A stretch of DNA of 64,000 nucleotides. Source: Bacteroidaceae bacterium (GTDB lineage: Bacteria; Bacteroidota; Bacteroidia; Bacteroidales; Bacteroidaceae). Position numbers and translations under genes: made by a program. Within the stretch, counting starts at the first letter, position 1, and each line of letters begins with the position of its first letter. Under the pieces are notes generated by a model, which saw nothing but the letters and a program-made list of their open reading frames with translations, did not search any database and had not been told where the DNA came from. Of the stretch, positions 50,080-59,488 are shown piece by piece. Location of the stretch: assembly GCA_017427065.1 (NCBI GenBank), contig JAFRTL010000022.1:28695-92694 (forward strand). The letters are read 5' to 3'.

Positions 50080-51066
50080 ATGGAAAAAGTAGTAAGCGGC
50101 ATTCGCCCCACAGGAAACCTGCATCTGGGCAACTATTTCGGAGCAGTGAAAAGCTTCGTCGCCATGCAAGACGAGTATCAATGTTTATTCTTCATAGCCG
50201 ACTGGCATTCCCTGACCACTCATCCCAAACCAGAGAACATACAGAGCAGTGCGCGTACCATCTTGGCTGAATACTTGGCTTGTGGTATCGACCCTCAGAA
50301 GGCACCCATCTATGTACAGAGCGATGTGAAGGAAACCCTGGAGCTGTACCTCTACCTCAATATGAATGCCTATCTGGGCGAGTTGGAGCGTGTCACCACC
50401 TTCAAGGAGAAAGCCCGTCAGCAACCCGACAACGTGAATGCCGGACTCCTTACCTATCCTACCCTCATGGCTGCCGATGTGCTGCAGCATCGCGCCCATA
50501 AGGTGCCCGTTGGCAAGGACCAGGAACAGAACATGGAGATGATGCGCAAGTGCGCCCGTCGCTTCAATAATATCTATGGTGTGGAATTCTTCCCAGAGCC
50601 ACAGAACTTCTACTTTGGCAAGTCGGCCCTGAAGGTGCCCGGACTCGATGGCAGTGGCAAGATGGGCAAGAGCACAGGCAACTGTATCTATCTGCGCGAC
50701 GACGATAAGACCATCACCAAGAAAGTGATGAAGGCCGTTACCGATAGCGGTCCGCAGGAGCCTAACAGCCCTAAGCCTGAGGTGATTGAGAACCTCTTTA
50801 CGTTCCTCAGAATTGCCTCTACTCCTGATACTTACGAGTATTTCGACGAGCAATGGAACAACTGCACCCTCCGCTATGGCGACCTGAAGAAACAGATCGC
50901 ACACGACTTGGTTGAGATCGTGGCCCCTATCCGTCAGAAGATCGAGGAATACAGCGCTAACACCGAATTGCTGGACAAGATTGCCCGCGAAGGTGCTGAT
51001 GCTGCCCGTGCCAGTGCTTCAGAGACCCTGAAGGCTGTGCGTGAGATTATAGGCTTCCGTAAATAA
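50080..51066 (+). CDS. trpS: tryptophanyl-tRNA synthetase
   Basis: TrpS charges tRNA-Trp with tryptophan. The 328-residue class I enzyme has the HIGH-type motif TGNLHLGNY, the tryptophan-site text and the KMSKS-type loop KMGKSTGN (Met-Gly in place of Met-Ser, as in many TrpS). Length is typical. It is followed 9 bases later by a glycanase gene, an odd partner for a housekeeping gene. Confidence 0.97.
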   Translation: MEKVVSGIRPTGNLHLGNYFGAVKSFVAMQDEYQCLFFIADWHSLTTHPKPENIQSSARTILAEYLACGIDPQKAPIYVQSDVKETLELYLYLNMNAYLGELERVTTFKEKARQQPDNVNAGLLTYPTLMAADVLQHRAHKVPVGKDQEQNMEMMRKCARRFNNIYGVEFFPEPQNFYFGKSALKVPGLDGSGKMGKSTGNCIYLRDDDKTITKKVMKAVTDSGPQEPNSPKPEVIENLFTFLRIASTPDTYEYFDEQWNNCTLRYGDLKKQIAHDLVEIVAPIRQKIEEYSANTELLDKIAREGADAARASASETLKAVREIIGFRK

Positions 51067-51075
51067 CCGCCTCCC

Positions 51076-52320
51076 ATGAAGAAGGCAGTCCTCCTCCTCG
51101 TTGCCTTGGTGGTTGTCCTCGTAGCCACTTTGTTACTACGGACACAAAAACCTACGGACAACTTCCGCATGGCCTTGTCTGTGAGTCCCTTTACCCACAG
51201 CATGTTCCTGAATGGCTATACCTACCAGGTTGGCAACAAGACTGCCACCACTCTGGAAGAGTTGGAACGCCTTTACATCGCTGCTGGCGCCACTGAGATG
51301 TACGCCAGGATTGCCACCAAGCGCTATCCCACCCCTGATGATTCAGGGATAGCCGATTCCAATGTTAACAGTCACACACTAGAGCAAGGCCTGGCCCTCT
51401 GTCGATTGGCTGCCAAACTGCACATCCCCATCAACCCTGAGATCATGTGCGCCTATACCTATATGGATATGGAAACCCAGCAAGCCCCCGATTTCTCCGA
51501 ATACCCCGAACTCCTCCCCTTGCAAAACGGCAAGCCTTGGGAAGAGCTCACTTTGGAAGAAATCTGCACGGTCTTGCGAGCCTATGGCCAGTTTGTAGCC
51601 ACAGAGATTCTTAACACGGGATGTACAGTTCAGAACTGGAACCTAGGCAATGAGGCCAATTTTGGCTTTGCAGGCATCAGCGTCGGACTTCAGACGGCTG
51701 TCAATCCTGCCTTGGCCACTATGGATCCCATGCAGCGTTACATGGCCTCCGAGGAATGGATGGAAGACAACCTCTGGAAATACCACGCCCAAGCCTTGGC
51801 AGCCCTCTCACAAGGCATCAAGGACGCCTACGTGGCGCTTGGAAAAGACGATTCCCAAGTGACGTTCTCCACCCACATCGCCACAGTGGTGTTCCCCACA
51901 GAGCGTACTGTGAGTTATTTCAACTGCCTGCGTAAGCATGGATACAACCTCGACGTGGCTGGCATCAGTTTCTATCCCAGTGCCCCCTCTGCCTTTAAGA
52001 ACAGCATGGACCTCTACCATCAGACGGTCGAAGCCATCCAAGAGCAGTGCCACCTCCCTGTCTTTATCGCCGAGTTCTCCTACCCATCGGGTCCTGTGAC
52101 AGGTGCCTTCGCTGGATGGAGCATCCCCGCTGAAGGCTACGAGATCAGTGAAGACGGACAAGCTGCCATCTACGCTGATGTCATCACATGGGGAAAAGAG
52201 CATGGTGTCATTGGCATCCGCTATTGGGCAGCCGACCTGGCCGAAGGATGGTCCAACATGAGCATGTTCCGTTTCGAAGGCAAGCAAGGCATCGCCAAAC
52301 GTATCCTTTTAATACACTAA
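51076..52320 (+). CDS. GH53-like clan A glycoside hydrolase
   Basis: The 414-residue product has an N-terminal membrane or signal segment (residues 4-21) and a TIM-barrel with the acid/base motif WNLGNE (Glu193) and the nucleophile motif FIAEFSYP (Glu333). These fit GH53 endo-beta-1,4-galactanases, which cut the galactan side chains of pectin, but overall text is divergent, so another clan A family is possible. It is 9 bases after trpS and 3 before the GH16 gene. Confidence 0.78.
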   Translation: MKKAVLLLVALVVVLVATLLLRTQKPTDNFRMALSVSPFTHSMFLNGYTYQVGNKTATTLEELERLYIAAGATEMYARIATKRYPTPDDSGIADSNVNSHTLEQGLALCRLAAKLHIPINPEIMCAYTYMDMETQQAPDFSEYPELLPLQNGKPWEELTLEEICTVLRAYGQFVATEILNTGCTVQNWNLGNEANFGFAGISVGLQTAVNPALATMDPMQRYMASEEWMEDNLWKYHAQALAALSQGIKDAYVALGKDDSQVTFSTHIATVVFPTERTVSYFNCLRKHGYNLDVAGISFYPSAPSAFKNSMDLYHQTVEAIQEQCHLPVFIAEFSYPSGPVTGAFAGWSIPAEGYEISEDGQAAIYADVITWGKEHGVIGIRYWAADLAEGWSNMSMFRFEGKQGIAKRILLIH

Positions 52321-52323
52321 TAT

Positions 52324-53127
52324 ATGAAACATTTAGCATTAACAGTGATGTCCCTCCTGGCCATCACCTCCTGCAAGCAGGAACCTGTAATCGTGGCCCC
52401 CGAAGGATACGAACTGGTGTGGCACGATGAGTTTGAAGAAGGATCTACCTTGAACACAGCCGATTGGATCCACGAAGTGAAACCATCTGGATGGGTGAAC
52501 CACGAACTCCAGAACTACGTTGATGGCGAGTACAACGGACAGCGCGTCACTGAGCTCTCCGATGGCAAGCTGAAAATCCACTGCTTCAAAGATGGTGACA
52601 AAATCTATAGCGGACGCGTCTATGCCCACCGCAACGAAGGATGGCTCTACGGATACTTCGAGGCCAGCATCAAGCTCCCTACAGGCTTAGGCACCTGGCC
52701 CGCCTTCTGGATGATGCCCGTCCAAGGTCAAGGCCGTTGGCCCGTGTGTGGCGAGATCGACATCATGGAAGAAGTAGGCTTCCATCCCGACTATGTACAC
52801 TCCACCATCCACTGCGAAGACTATAACCACGTGAAAGGCACCCAGCGCGGCGAGAGCAAGCTCTACCCCACTGCCGAAGGTGCTTTCCACACCTATGCCT
52901 GTGAGTGGACTCCCGAGCAACTGCAGTTCTTCGTCGATGGCGAGCTCCTTTTCACCTTCCAGAACGAAGGCAATGGCCACAGCTCCTGGCCCTACCACTA
53001 TGCCTTCTACCCCATCTTCAACCTCGCCTTTGGCGGCGATTGGGGCGGACAGCAAGGCGTAGATGAGAGTGCCCTGCCCCTCACCATGGAGGTGGAATAC
53101 ATCCGCATATTCCAGAAAAAAATATAG
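52324..53127 (+). CDS. GH16 endo-beta-glucanase (laminarinase-like) lipoprotein
   Basis: The 267-residue lipoprotein (lipobox AITSC, Cys17) has the GH16 beta-jelly roll with the catalytic motif GEIDIMEEVG (Glu144 nucleophile, Asp146, Glu149 acid/base) and WPAFWMMP. The form resembles the GH16_3 beta-1,3(4)-glucanases. It is probably surface or outer-membrane anchored. It is encoded 3 bases after the GH53-like gene. The last codon is followed by a hairpin that overlaps the stop. Confidence 0.92.
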   Translation: MKHLALTVMSLLAITSCKQEPVIVAPEGYELVWHDEFEEGSTLNTADWIHEVKPSGWVNHELQNYVDGEYNGQRVTELSDGKLKIHCFKDGDKIYSGRVYAHRNEGWLYGYFEASIKLPTGLGTWPAFWMMPVQGQGRWPVCGEIDIMEEVGFHPDYVHSTIHCEDYNHVKGTQRGESKLYPTAEGAFHTYACEWTPEQLQFFVDGELLFTFQNEGNGHSSWPYHYAFYPIFNLAFGGDWGGQQGVDESALPLTMEVEYIRIFQKKI

Positions 53128-53197
53128 GAACCACTTTCGCAAGCAGTCCCTACATACACAAAACACATATTTACACGATCTTTTATTTAACTAAATT
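53126..53197 (-). ncRNA. possible small RNA A (promoter-terminator pair)
   Basis: On the minus strand a -7 element TACCTTTG (53204-53211) with a CAAA complement upstream (53230-53233) would start a transcript near 53197. It ends in a hairpin AGGGAC...GTTCCT (53126-53151) followed by ATATTTTTTT. No reading frame of note lies within. Its end overlaps the stop codon of GH16 on the other strand. Confidence 0.3.
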
Positions 53198-53249
53198 CGA
53201 CTGCAAAGGTACACATTATTCTTAAATTCCAAACAAAATCCCAATTATT

Positions 53250-53405
53250 ATAAAAAAGGAACCACTTTCACAAGCAGTTCCTTTCACAACACAAATACAA
53301 AATAAAACACGACAAAACTATTATAATTTCCTTATACTTAGGGAGTATACATCTTTCAATACATATTCACATACTCTTGAAAGACTTGATGGTAATATTA
53401 AAAAC
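53250..53405 (-). ncRNA. possible small RNA B (related promoter-terminator pair)
   Basis: A -7 element TACCTTTG (53412-53419, minus strand) with TTTG (53439-53442) exactly 19 bases upstream would start near 53405. The end is a hairpin AAAGGAAC...GTTCCTTT (53255-53284) followed by a T-run. The hairpin loop shares CTGCTTGnGAAAGTGGTTCC with unit A. An inner inverted repeat CTTTCAA/TTGAAAG is present. No protein frame is seen. Confidence 0.35.
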
Positions 53406-53475
53406 TAGGGCCAAAGGTAAAGCATAATTATTAATATTCAAACAAATCAATGCTGCAAAGATGCAATCTTAGTGG

Positions 53476-53503
53476 TTGATATTCAAAAAAATCTATATCT
53501 TTG
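53476..53503 (+). promoter_or_regulatory. promoter of the SpoIIE-type phosphatase gene
   Basis: TATCTTTG (53496-53503) with TTG (53476-53478) 17 bases upstream, slightly short of the usual spacing, 30 bases before the ATG. Confidence 0.5.
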
Positions 53504-53533
53504 TGGGAAATTATTAAGAAAGGGATCTAGAGA

Positions 53534-55513
53534 ATGAAAAGCTATACTTTTGCTGGACGAATTACCAAATGGATCATGATTTTCCTTGGGACTCTCATGG
53601 CTGTGCTCATTTTAGTCATCTACCTGCTGTCGCAAAACGTCATGAGTGTGGGTGAAACCGACCGTTACCTCAGCGATTTGCGTGGCACAAATGAGTATGT
53701 GCGCCGTACGCTCTCCGACGTGTATGTGGCGACTAAAAACAACCGACAGAGCATCGAGATGTTGCTCGACCAACCTGATGAAATCATGGCTGTCGTGGAG
53801 CGTATCGTGCAAGATAATCCTAACATCCGCAGTCTTGGGGTGAGTTTCATAGCTGACTATTACCCGGAAAAGGGGCGCTGGTTTGCGCCTTATGTGGTGA
53901 GAAAGGATGACGGCAAACTGGTGCAAGAGTATATCGGCAGTGCGTCCCGCGACTATCCGCTGGAGGAGTGGTTCGTGGAGGCGCTCCAATCCTCAGAGGG
54001 CTACTGGAGTGAGCCGTTCTTCGATCAGGAGGATACGACTGCTCCGCTCATCGCCTACATGTTGCCCGTGCGTGATGCCGAAGGGCACACGGTGGCTATT
54101 ATGGGATCTGACATGTCTCTCGACTTTCTTACTGACAAGCTTCAGGCGCTGGATGATGAGTTCGGTTCCACGAAGTTGCCCGAACGTTTATTTGGACCTA
54201 GTTATGCTGCACATAGCTTCATCATCGACAATAAGGGCAATTTCATCGCTCATCACGACCATCTGCGCATCTTGAAAGACAATTTCCTCACACAAGCACA
54301 GGCTTCCAAGGGCACGGATGACGATGCCATCGTACAGGCCATGATTCGTGGGGAGGAGGGTTATGGAACTGCCGTCATCGAGGGGGTTCCTTCTTATGTT
54401 TTCTATGTGCCTATCAACCATGTGAATATGAGCATGGGCATCATGGTTCCGATGTTTACTTTCCACTTCCCTGGTAACATGCTTACACTCATCTTGCTGC
54501 TTATCATTGCCGCTGGCTTGGCTTTCACAGCTTTTGCCATACGCTATAATGTGAAGCGTGCCACTAAACCGCTGACACAGTTGGCTTCCTCGGCCAGTGA
54601 AGTGGCGAAAGGCAATTTTAATGCGCCCCTACCCGACATCCATACGCATGATGAGATCTACCAGTTGCGCGACTCTTTCGCCAACATGCAGCAGTCACTT
54701 TCGAAGTATATCGTAGAACTGAAGGAAACCACGGCATCGAAGGCTGCCATCGAGAACGAACTTAACATCGCGCACAACATACAGATGGCGATGCTGCCAA
54801 AGATCTTCCCGCCTTATCCGGAGCGCAGCGAAATCGACATCTTTGGCAAACTGACGCCTGCCAAGGCTGTGGGTGGCGATCTGTTCGACTTCTACATCCG
54901 CGACGAGAAATTGTTGTTCTGCATTGGCGACGTGTCTGGAAAGGGTGTCCCTGCTGCTTTGATAATGGCAGTGACTCGTGCCATGTTCCGCACCATCTCT
55001 GCCCATGAAGCCGAGCCTCATCTCATTGTCACCTCATTGAACCATGCTATGTCTGAAGGCAACGAGTCCAACTTCTTCGTTACCCTCTTTGTAGGAACGC
55101 TCGACCTTCATACTGGTAAGCTACGTTACTGCAATGCGGGGCACGATATCCCACTGCTCATCGGGAACGGTGTGAACTTGTTGTCGAGCGATTCCAACAT
55201 CCCTATTGGTTTGATGGGCGATTGGACATATACTTATCAGGAAATGATGATCGATGCTGGCACCACCATCTTCCTATACACCGATGGACTGAACGAAGCC
55301 GAGAATCAAAATCAGGAGCAATTCAGCGAGGAGCGTATGCTCCATGTAGCCAACACGCTGCTTGAAAACAATCTGTACCATCCCGAGGAGTTCATCACCC
55401 AGATGACGAAGGCTGTCCATGCGTTTATCGGCGATGCTGAGCAAAGTGACGACCTCACCATGCTCGCTGTGCAATATCAGCCAAAAGAAACTATATTATA
55501 TGAAAAAGCATAA
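53534..55513 (+). CDS. membrane PP2C/SpoIIE-family phosphatase with Cache and HAMP domains
   Basis: The 659-residue protein has an N-terminal membrane segment (residues 13-35), a periplasmic Cache-type sensor domain (about 40-310), a second membrane segment (about 320-340), a HAMP domain, a short coiled coil (NELNIAHNIQMAMLPK) and a SpoIIE/RsbU-type PP2C domain with the metal sites VGGDLFDF and IGDVSGKGVPAA and LYTDGLNEA. It should sense a periplasmic signal and dephosphorylate a Ser/Thr target, usually an anti-anti-sigma factor. No such partner is in the window. Its last 14 bases overlap the start of the TonB receptor gene. Confidence 0.92.
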   Translation: MKSYTFAGRITKWIMIFLGTLMAVLILVIYLLSQNVMSVGETDRYLSDLRGTNEYVRRTLSDVYVATKNNRQSIEMLLDQPDEIMAVVERIVQDNPNIRSLGVSFIADYYPEKGRWFAPYVVRKDDGKLVQEYIGSASRDYPLEEWFVEALQSSEGYWSEPFFDQEDTTAPLIAYMLPVRDAEGHTVAIMGSDMSLDFLTDKLQALDDEFGSTKLPERLFGPSYAAHSFIIDNKGNFIAHHDHLRILKDNFLTQAQASKGTDDDAIVQAMIRGEEGYGTAVIEGVPSYVFYVPINHVNMSMGIMVPMFTFHFPGNMLTLILLLIIAAGLAFTAFAIRYNVKRATKPLTQLASSASEVAKGNFNAPLPDIHTHDEIYQLRDSFANMQQSLSKYIVELKETTASKAAIENELNIAHNIQMAMLPKIFPPYPERSEIDIFGKLTPAKAVGGDLFDFYIRDEKLLFCIGDVSGKGVPAALIMAVTRAMFRTISAHEAEPHLIVTSLNHAMSEGNESNFFVTLFVGTLDLHTGKLRYCNAGHDIPLLIGNGVNLLSSDSNIPIGLMGDWTYTYQEMMIDAGTTIFLYTDGLNEAENQNQEQFSEERMLHVANTLLENNLYHPEEFITQMTKAVHAFIGDAEQSDDLTMLAVQYQPKETILYEKA

Positions 55514-57872
55514 TATTCAACTTTCCATTCTGCTCCTAATACTGGTAGCTATCTCCCCTTGTACTATTTCTGCACAGGACATGGTCACCGCCATGGGCAA
55601 CGAGGGACTCGAGAAGACCGTCAGCTACGATGTGGCAAAGTTCACCGATATACGCGATAAGAAACTCGAAGACGTGATGCGCAAGATGCCTGGCATCAAC
55701 GCCATGGGATGGGGCGGATTGTCCTACAATGGCATGATGGTGGAGAAGATCTACGTCAATGGCATGGACATCCTCGAAGGCAACTACGACCCTATCCTTA
55801 ACATGAAGCCAGAGGATGTGGAGCGCCTCGAAATCACGGAGAACCATGTCGATATCAAGGTGATGAAAGGCACACAGTACAGCGACAACGCAGCCATCAA
55901 CGTGGTGCTGAAAGAAGACGCAGCTTCCAAGTGGAGCGGCTCTGTGAAGGGAGGCCTGGGCTTCTCCCCGCTTTTGGTGAATACAGATGTCAACGCCATT
56001 AACATAGGCAGCAAGTTGCAGACCACCCTACTCTTCAAGGCCGATAATACAGGTATGGACTTCACAAACTCGTTGGCAGGTTTCGGAGGTTTCGATGAGT
56101 GGGGCATGATGTGGGACAAGACCCCTGGAGGGTTCGACTACAGCATCCGCCAGTTCCTCAACGTGCAGCCCTCCTTGGCTCCCCTGCAAGGCGAGCGTGT
56201 GCGCTTCAATCGCAGTGGCATCGCCAACATTGGCAGCACCTTCAAACTCAATGACGACTACCAGCTGAACGTACAGCTCACCTACCATACTGATCTCCTC
56301 ACCGCAGAGAGCCTCGACGAGACCACCTATTACCTGCAGGGCGGTGAGCAGGTAGTCGATGTGACAGGCGAGCATGCCAAGAGTCACCAGCACGACGTGC
56401 AGGCAGACATCACCCTGCTGGCCAATACAGACACCAAGTACCTCAGAAACCAAGTCCACTTCGCCTCCCGTTGGAACGATGTTGATAAGAATATCACTGG
56501 CACTTTCCCGAACGACCAGAAGACCAATACCACCCCGCTCTACTTGAAGGACGACTTCCTCTATAAGCGCCATTTGGGAAAGAACATCCTCACGCTCAAC
56601 CTCAACACAGGCCTCTACAGCCGTCCGCAAGACCTCAAGGTGGTGAAGGAAGACGGCCTCTTCTCGCAGGAGGTAGATGCCACCTCACTCTACGGAGAAT
56701 TGGGAGCCACCCTCGACCATAAATTTACCGACCACCTCACCGTCTCCCTGAATGCAGGCGCAGCAGGTAACCATCGCGAGATAGATATGAAGCTCAAAGG
56801 CCTCCAAGGCTACACTACGCCCGATGTCGATGCCCGCATCAACATCTTCAACGTCTTTGCAGGCGCTACCCTCACCTACATCAACGACAAGATGCAGGCC
56901 GTGCTGAAGCTCCCCCTGAACTACGGACACTACGATCAGGACGACAAGATCTCCGCACAGGATAAGTCCAAATCACATGCCTACTTCTCGCCCAACATTA
57001 ACGTGAAGTACCAAGTCTCAGAGGCACTTTCCCTCTCCTACAACACCTTCTACACGCAGAACGAGCCCAGTCGCATGCGTATCTATCCCAACCTGATATT
57101 CAACGACTTCCGCTCCGCCACCCAAGGCCTACCCGACTTTGTGAGCTCTCGCAACCTCTATGGCACCCTTGGCCTGCAATACAGCCATCCCAAGACCTCC
57201 GTGTTCATCAACGGAGAAGTCAGCTATTGGAACGACAAGATGGACTTCAACGACATCATGTTCTTCACAGACGCCTTCATCATCAACGGCTACCAGATAG
57301 CCCCCAATAAGGCCGATGGCTGGGAGCTGCGTGGAGACATCAGCAAGGGCATAGAGTCGCTCAAGGGCAAGATAGGTGTCTCCGTCAACGGGAGCCTCTC
57401 CAACGCCTCCATGACGCGCAACGGAGCCGATATCCCCTACACCAGCACCGACCTTTCTGTGGGCCCCTACATTAACGGACGCCTCACCTCTTGGTGGAAC
57501 GTGAACTACAACCTCAACTTCCGCACCAACCGCATGAAGATGGACGATGAAGACACCGCCTCCAAGTCGAAAGGCTACACCCAGACCTTGGAGATGATCT
57601 TCGACCCTTGGCAGAAGCTCAACTTCAGCATTCTGGCAGAGCACTACTACACCGAGTTCATGGATGATGTGTCCAAGCATCTGGTGCTGTGGGATGTCAA
57701 AGCGGAGTATAACATCAATGATAAGTGGCAGCTCATCATTGATGCTATGAATATCTTGAATCAGAAGACGTATAATTACACGCTTGCTGATAGTGAGAAG
57801 TTTACAAAGAGTTACACAGCGTATAAAATTAGGCCGAGGAATATTCTTATAAGTTTGTTTTACAAATTCTAA
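55500..57872 (+). CDS. TonB-dependent outer-membrane receptor without SusD partner
   Basis: The 790-residue product has a signal peptide (ending TISAQ), a plug domain with LEDVMRKMPGINAMGWGGLSYNG and VERLEITENH, and a long barrel ending in Phe (ISLFYKF). No CarboxypepD-like N-terminal domain is seen. Start at ATG 55500, inside the phosphatase frame (14-base overlap), so the two are translationally coupled. Substrate unknown: it could be a metal-chelate or glycan receptor, or an outer-membrane beta-barrel family protein of the same fold. Confidence 0.88.
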   Translation: MKKHNIQLSILLLILVAISPCTISAQDMVTAMGNEGLEKTVSYDVAKFTDIRDKKLEDVMRKMPGINAMGWGGLSYNGMMVEKIYVNGMDILEGNYDPILNMKPEDVERLEITENHVDIKVMKGTQYSDNAAINVVLKEDAASKWSGSVKGGLGFSPLLVNTDVNAINIGSKLQTTLLFKADNTGMDFTNSLAGFGGFDEWGMMWDKTPGGFDYSIRQFLNVQPSLAPLQGERVRFNRSGIANIGSTFKLNDDYQLNVQLTYHTDLLTAESLDETTYYLQGGEQVVDVTGEHAKSHQHDVQADITLLANTDTKYLRNQVHFASRWNDVDKNITGTFPNDQKTNTTPLYLKDDFLYKRHLGKNILTLNLNTGLYSRPQDLKVVKEDGLFSQEVDATSLYGELGATLDHKFTDHLTVSLNAGAAGNHREIDMKLKGLQGYTTPDVDARINIFNVFAGATLTYINDKMQAVLKLPLNYGHYDQDDKISAQDKSKSHAYFSPNINVKYQVSEALSLSYNTFYTQNEPSRMRIYPNLIFNDFRSATQGLPDFVSSRNLYGTLGLQYSHPKTSVFINGEVSYWNDKMDFNDIMFFTDAFIINGYQIAPNKADGWELRGDISKGIESLKGKIGVSVNGSLSNASMTRNGADIPYTSTDLSVGPYINGRLTSWWNVNYNLNFRTNRMKMDDEDTASKSKGYTQTLEMIFDPWQKLNFSILAEHYYTEFMDDVSKHLVLWDVKAEYNINDKWQLIIDAMNILNQKTYNYTLADSEKFTKSYTAYKIRPRNILISLFYKF

Positions 57873-57900
57873 GAATCTTTTCTTCTTTGCCAGAAAAGAA

Positions 57901-59472
57901 TTAATTATACCCTGGATTCTGCAACAGGTTTTGATTCAATGCCATCACATCAGCAGGGATAGGATAGATGGTGGTGTGACCATCGGTCTCATCTATGGCA
58001 TCGGGACCACTATAGAGGCTTTGGAACTGACCAAAGCGGATGAGGTCTTGGCGGCGCCATCCCTCCCAGCATAGTTCCAGCAGGCGCTCATCGAGCAGAT
58101 TCTGCAAGGTGAGCTCACGCGTAGGCATGCCAGCACGTAGGCGCACGGCATCATAATCGGCTTGACCATCGCCCCCACTGCGCAGCAGGGCTTCGGCACG
58201 CATCAGCAGCACATCGGCATAACGGAAGAGCACAATGTCATTGTCCATAAGCTTACCATCTTTCAAGGCATTTTTATCTACGGCGTACTTTTTCATGCGC
58301 GCACCAGCCATCTCTACATAGGTACTGCCACTGAGGTCCATCTCTACCTCCCAAGGATAGTAAACCAGCGGATTACCTACACGATCGGGCACCACGTTAC
58401 CATCAAGATCGGTCACCGTACCTGCCCAGTAGTTCAGGTCGAAACGAGTATCTTGGACAGGGGTGTCATAGCCAAAGACCTGCAGGGTACGCAAAGTGGC
58501 ACAACTGCCATTTTCGGCGGTGAAGCCGTAGGCGGCTGCATGGCGATAGTGATAGCTGCGATAGAGATTCTGCTGCTGGTTGCTGTAGAGGTTCTTATCC
58601 ATAGGGATGGTCCAGATGTTCTCTGTCGACATCTCGTTGTATACGGCAAAGTTGAATGCATAGTCGCTCTCCAGCTTGAAGCCCTGGTCTTCTATCAGAT
58701 CGCAGTAGTACTTGGTTTCTTCCCACATAGGGGTGCCACAATAGACCTCGGCATTGAGCATCAACTTAGCCAGTACGAAATCGGCCACAGGCCGTGTGAC
58801 GCGTCCGTAGTAGTCGCCAGGACGCACGCTGTTCTCAATGCAAAGCCACTCTGCCACCTCTTTCAACTCTTGCACCACGAAGGTGAAGATCTCAGCGCGC
58901 TCGGACTGCTGCACATCGTTCATTGACACATCAGTAGAGGTGATAAGGGGCACACGACCGAAGAGGTCGAGCAGTTGCCAATAGTAGATAGCTCGCAGGG
59001 CACGCACCTCAGCCTGATAGGCAAGTAAAGTCTCTGAGTCTATCAGATGGCTATGACTGAAAAGCTGCTCCAGAGAACGGTTGCACAAAGTGATGACCTT
59101 GTAGAGATAAAGCCAGGAGTTCTTGGCCAAATCGTGACCAGCCGACCATGAATGCATATACATGGCTTGCCAGATACCACCGTCGTACCAGTCGCCGCCA
59201 CGGGTGGGGAGCATGGCCTCGTCGGACCCAAAGGTCTGAAGATCATACACGCCACGACAGGTGCCTTGTAGCCCTTGTCCATCAGAGGAACCACCTATAT
59301 AATTATAGAGCGTAGCTACTGTATTCTGAAAAAGTTCCTCGGGGGTGGTATAGACCATCTCCTCGGGAATCTGGTCACGCGGCTCCTCATCAAGGGAGCA
59401 AGCTCCAAGCAACGCCAAACCAATAAAAACGATACCGATATGCCAATATTTCATAAAGTCAGTTTTTTTCAT
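57901..59472 (-). CDS. susD: SusD/RagB-family nutrient-binding lipoprotein
   Basis: SusD proteins form the lid of SusC transporters and bind the glycan or peptide substrate. The 523-residue product has a lipobox (LLGACS), the SusD helical repeats with ALRAIYYWQLLDLFGRVPLIT, and a C-terminal region with LLDERLLELCWEGWRRQDLIRFGQF. Its gene follows susC by 16 bases. No glycoside hydrolase is adjacent on the same strand, so the substrate is unclear. Confidence 0.95.
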   Translation of the reverse strand: MKKTDFMKYWHIGIVFIGLALLGACSLDEEPRDQIPEEMVYTTPEELFQNTVATLYNYIGGSSDGQGLQGTCRGVYDLQTFGSDEAMLPTRGGDWYDGGIWQAMYMHSWSAGHDLAKNSWLYLYKVITLCNRSLEQLFSHSHLIDSETLLAYQAEVRALRAIYYWQLLDLFGRVPLITSTDVSMNDVQQSERAEIFTFVVQELKEVAEWLCIENSVRPGDYYGRVTRPVADFVLAKLMLNAEVYCGTPMWEETKYYCDLIEDQGFKLESDYAFNFAVYNEMSTENIWTIPMDKNLYSNQQQNLYRSYHYRHAAAYGFTAENGSCATLRTLQVFGYDTPVQDTRFDLNYWAGTVTDLDGNVVPDRVGNPLVYYPWEVEMDLSGSTYVEMAGARMKKYAVDKNALKDGKLMDNDIVLFRYADVLLMRAEALLRSGGDGQADYDAVRLRAGMPTRELTLQNLLDERLLELCWEGWRRQDLIRFGQFQSLYSGPDAIDETDGHTTIYPIPADVMALNQNLLQNPGYN

Positions 59473-59488
59473 TGTACAACTTATTCTG

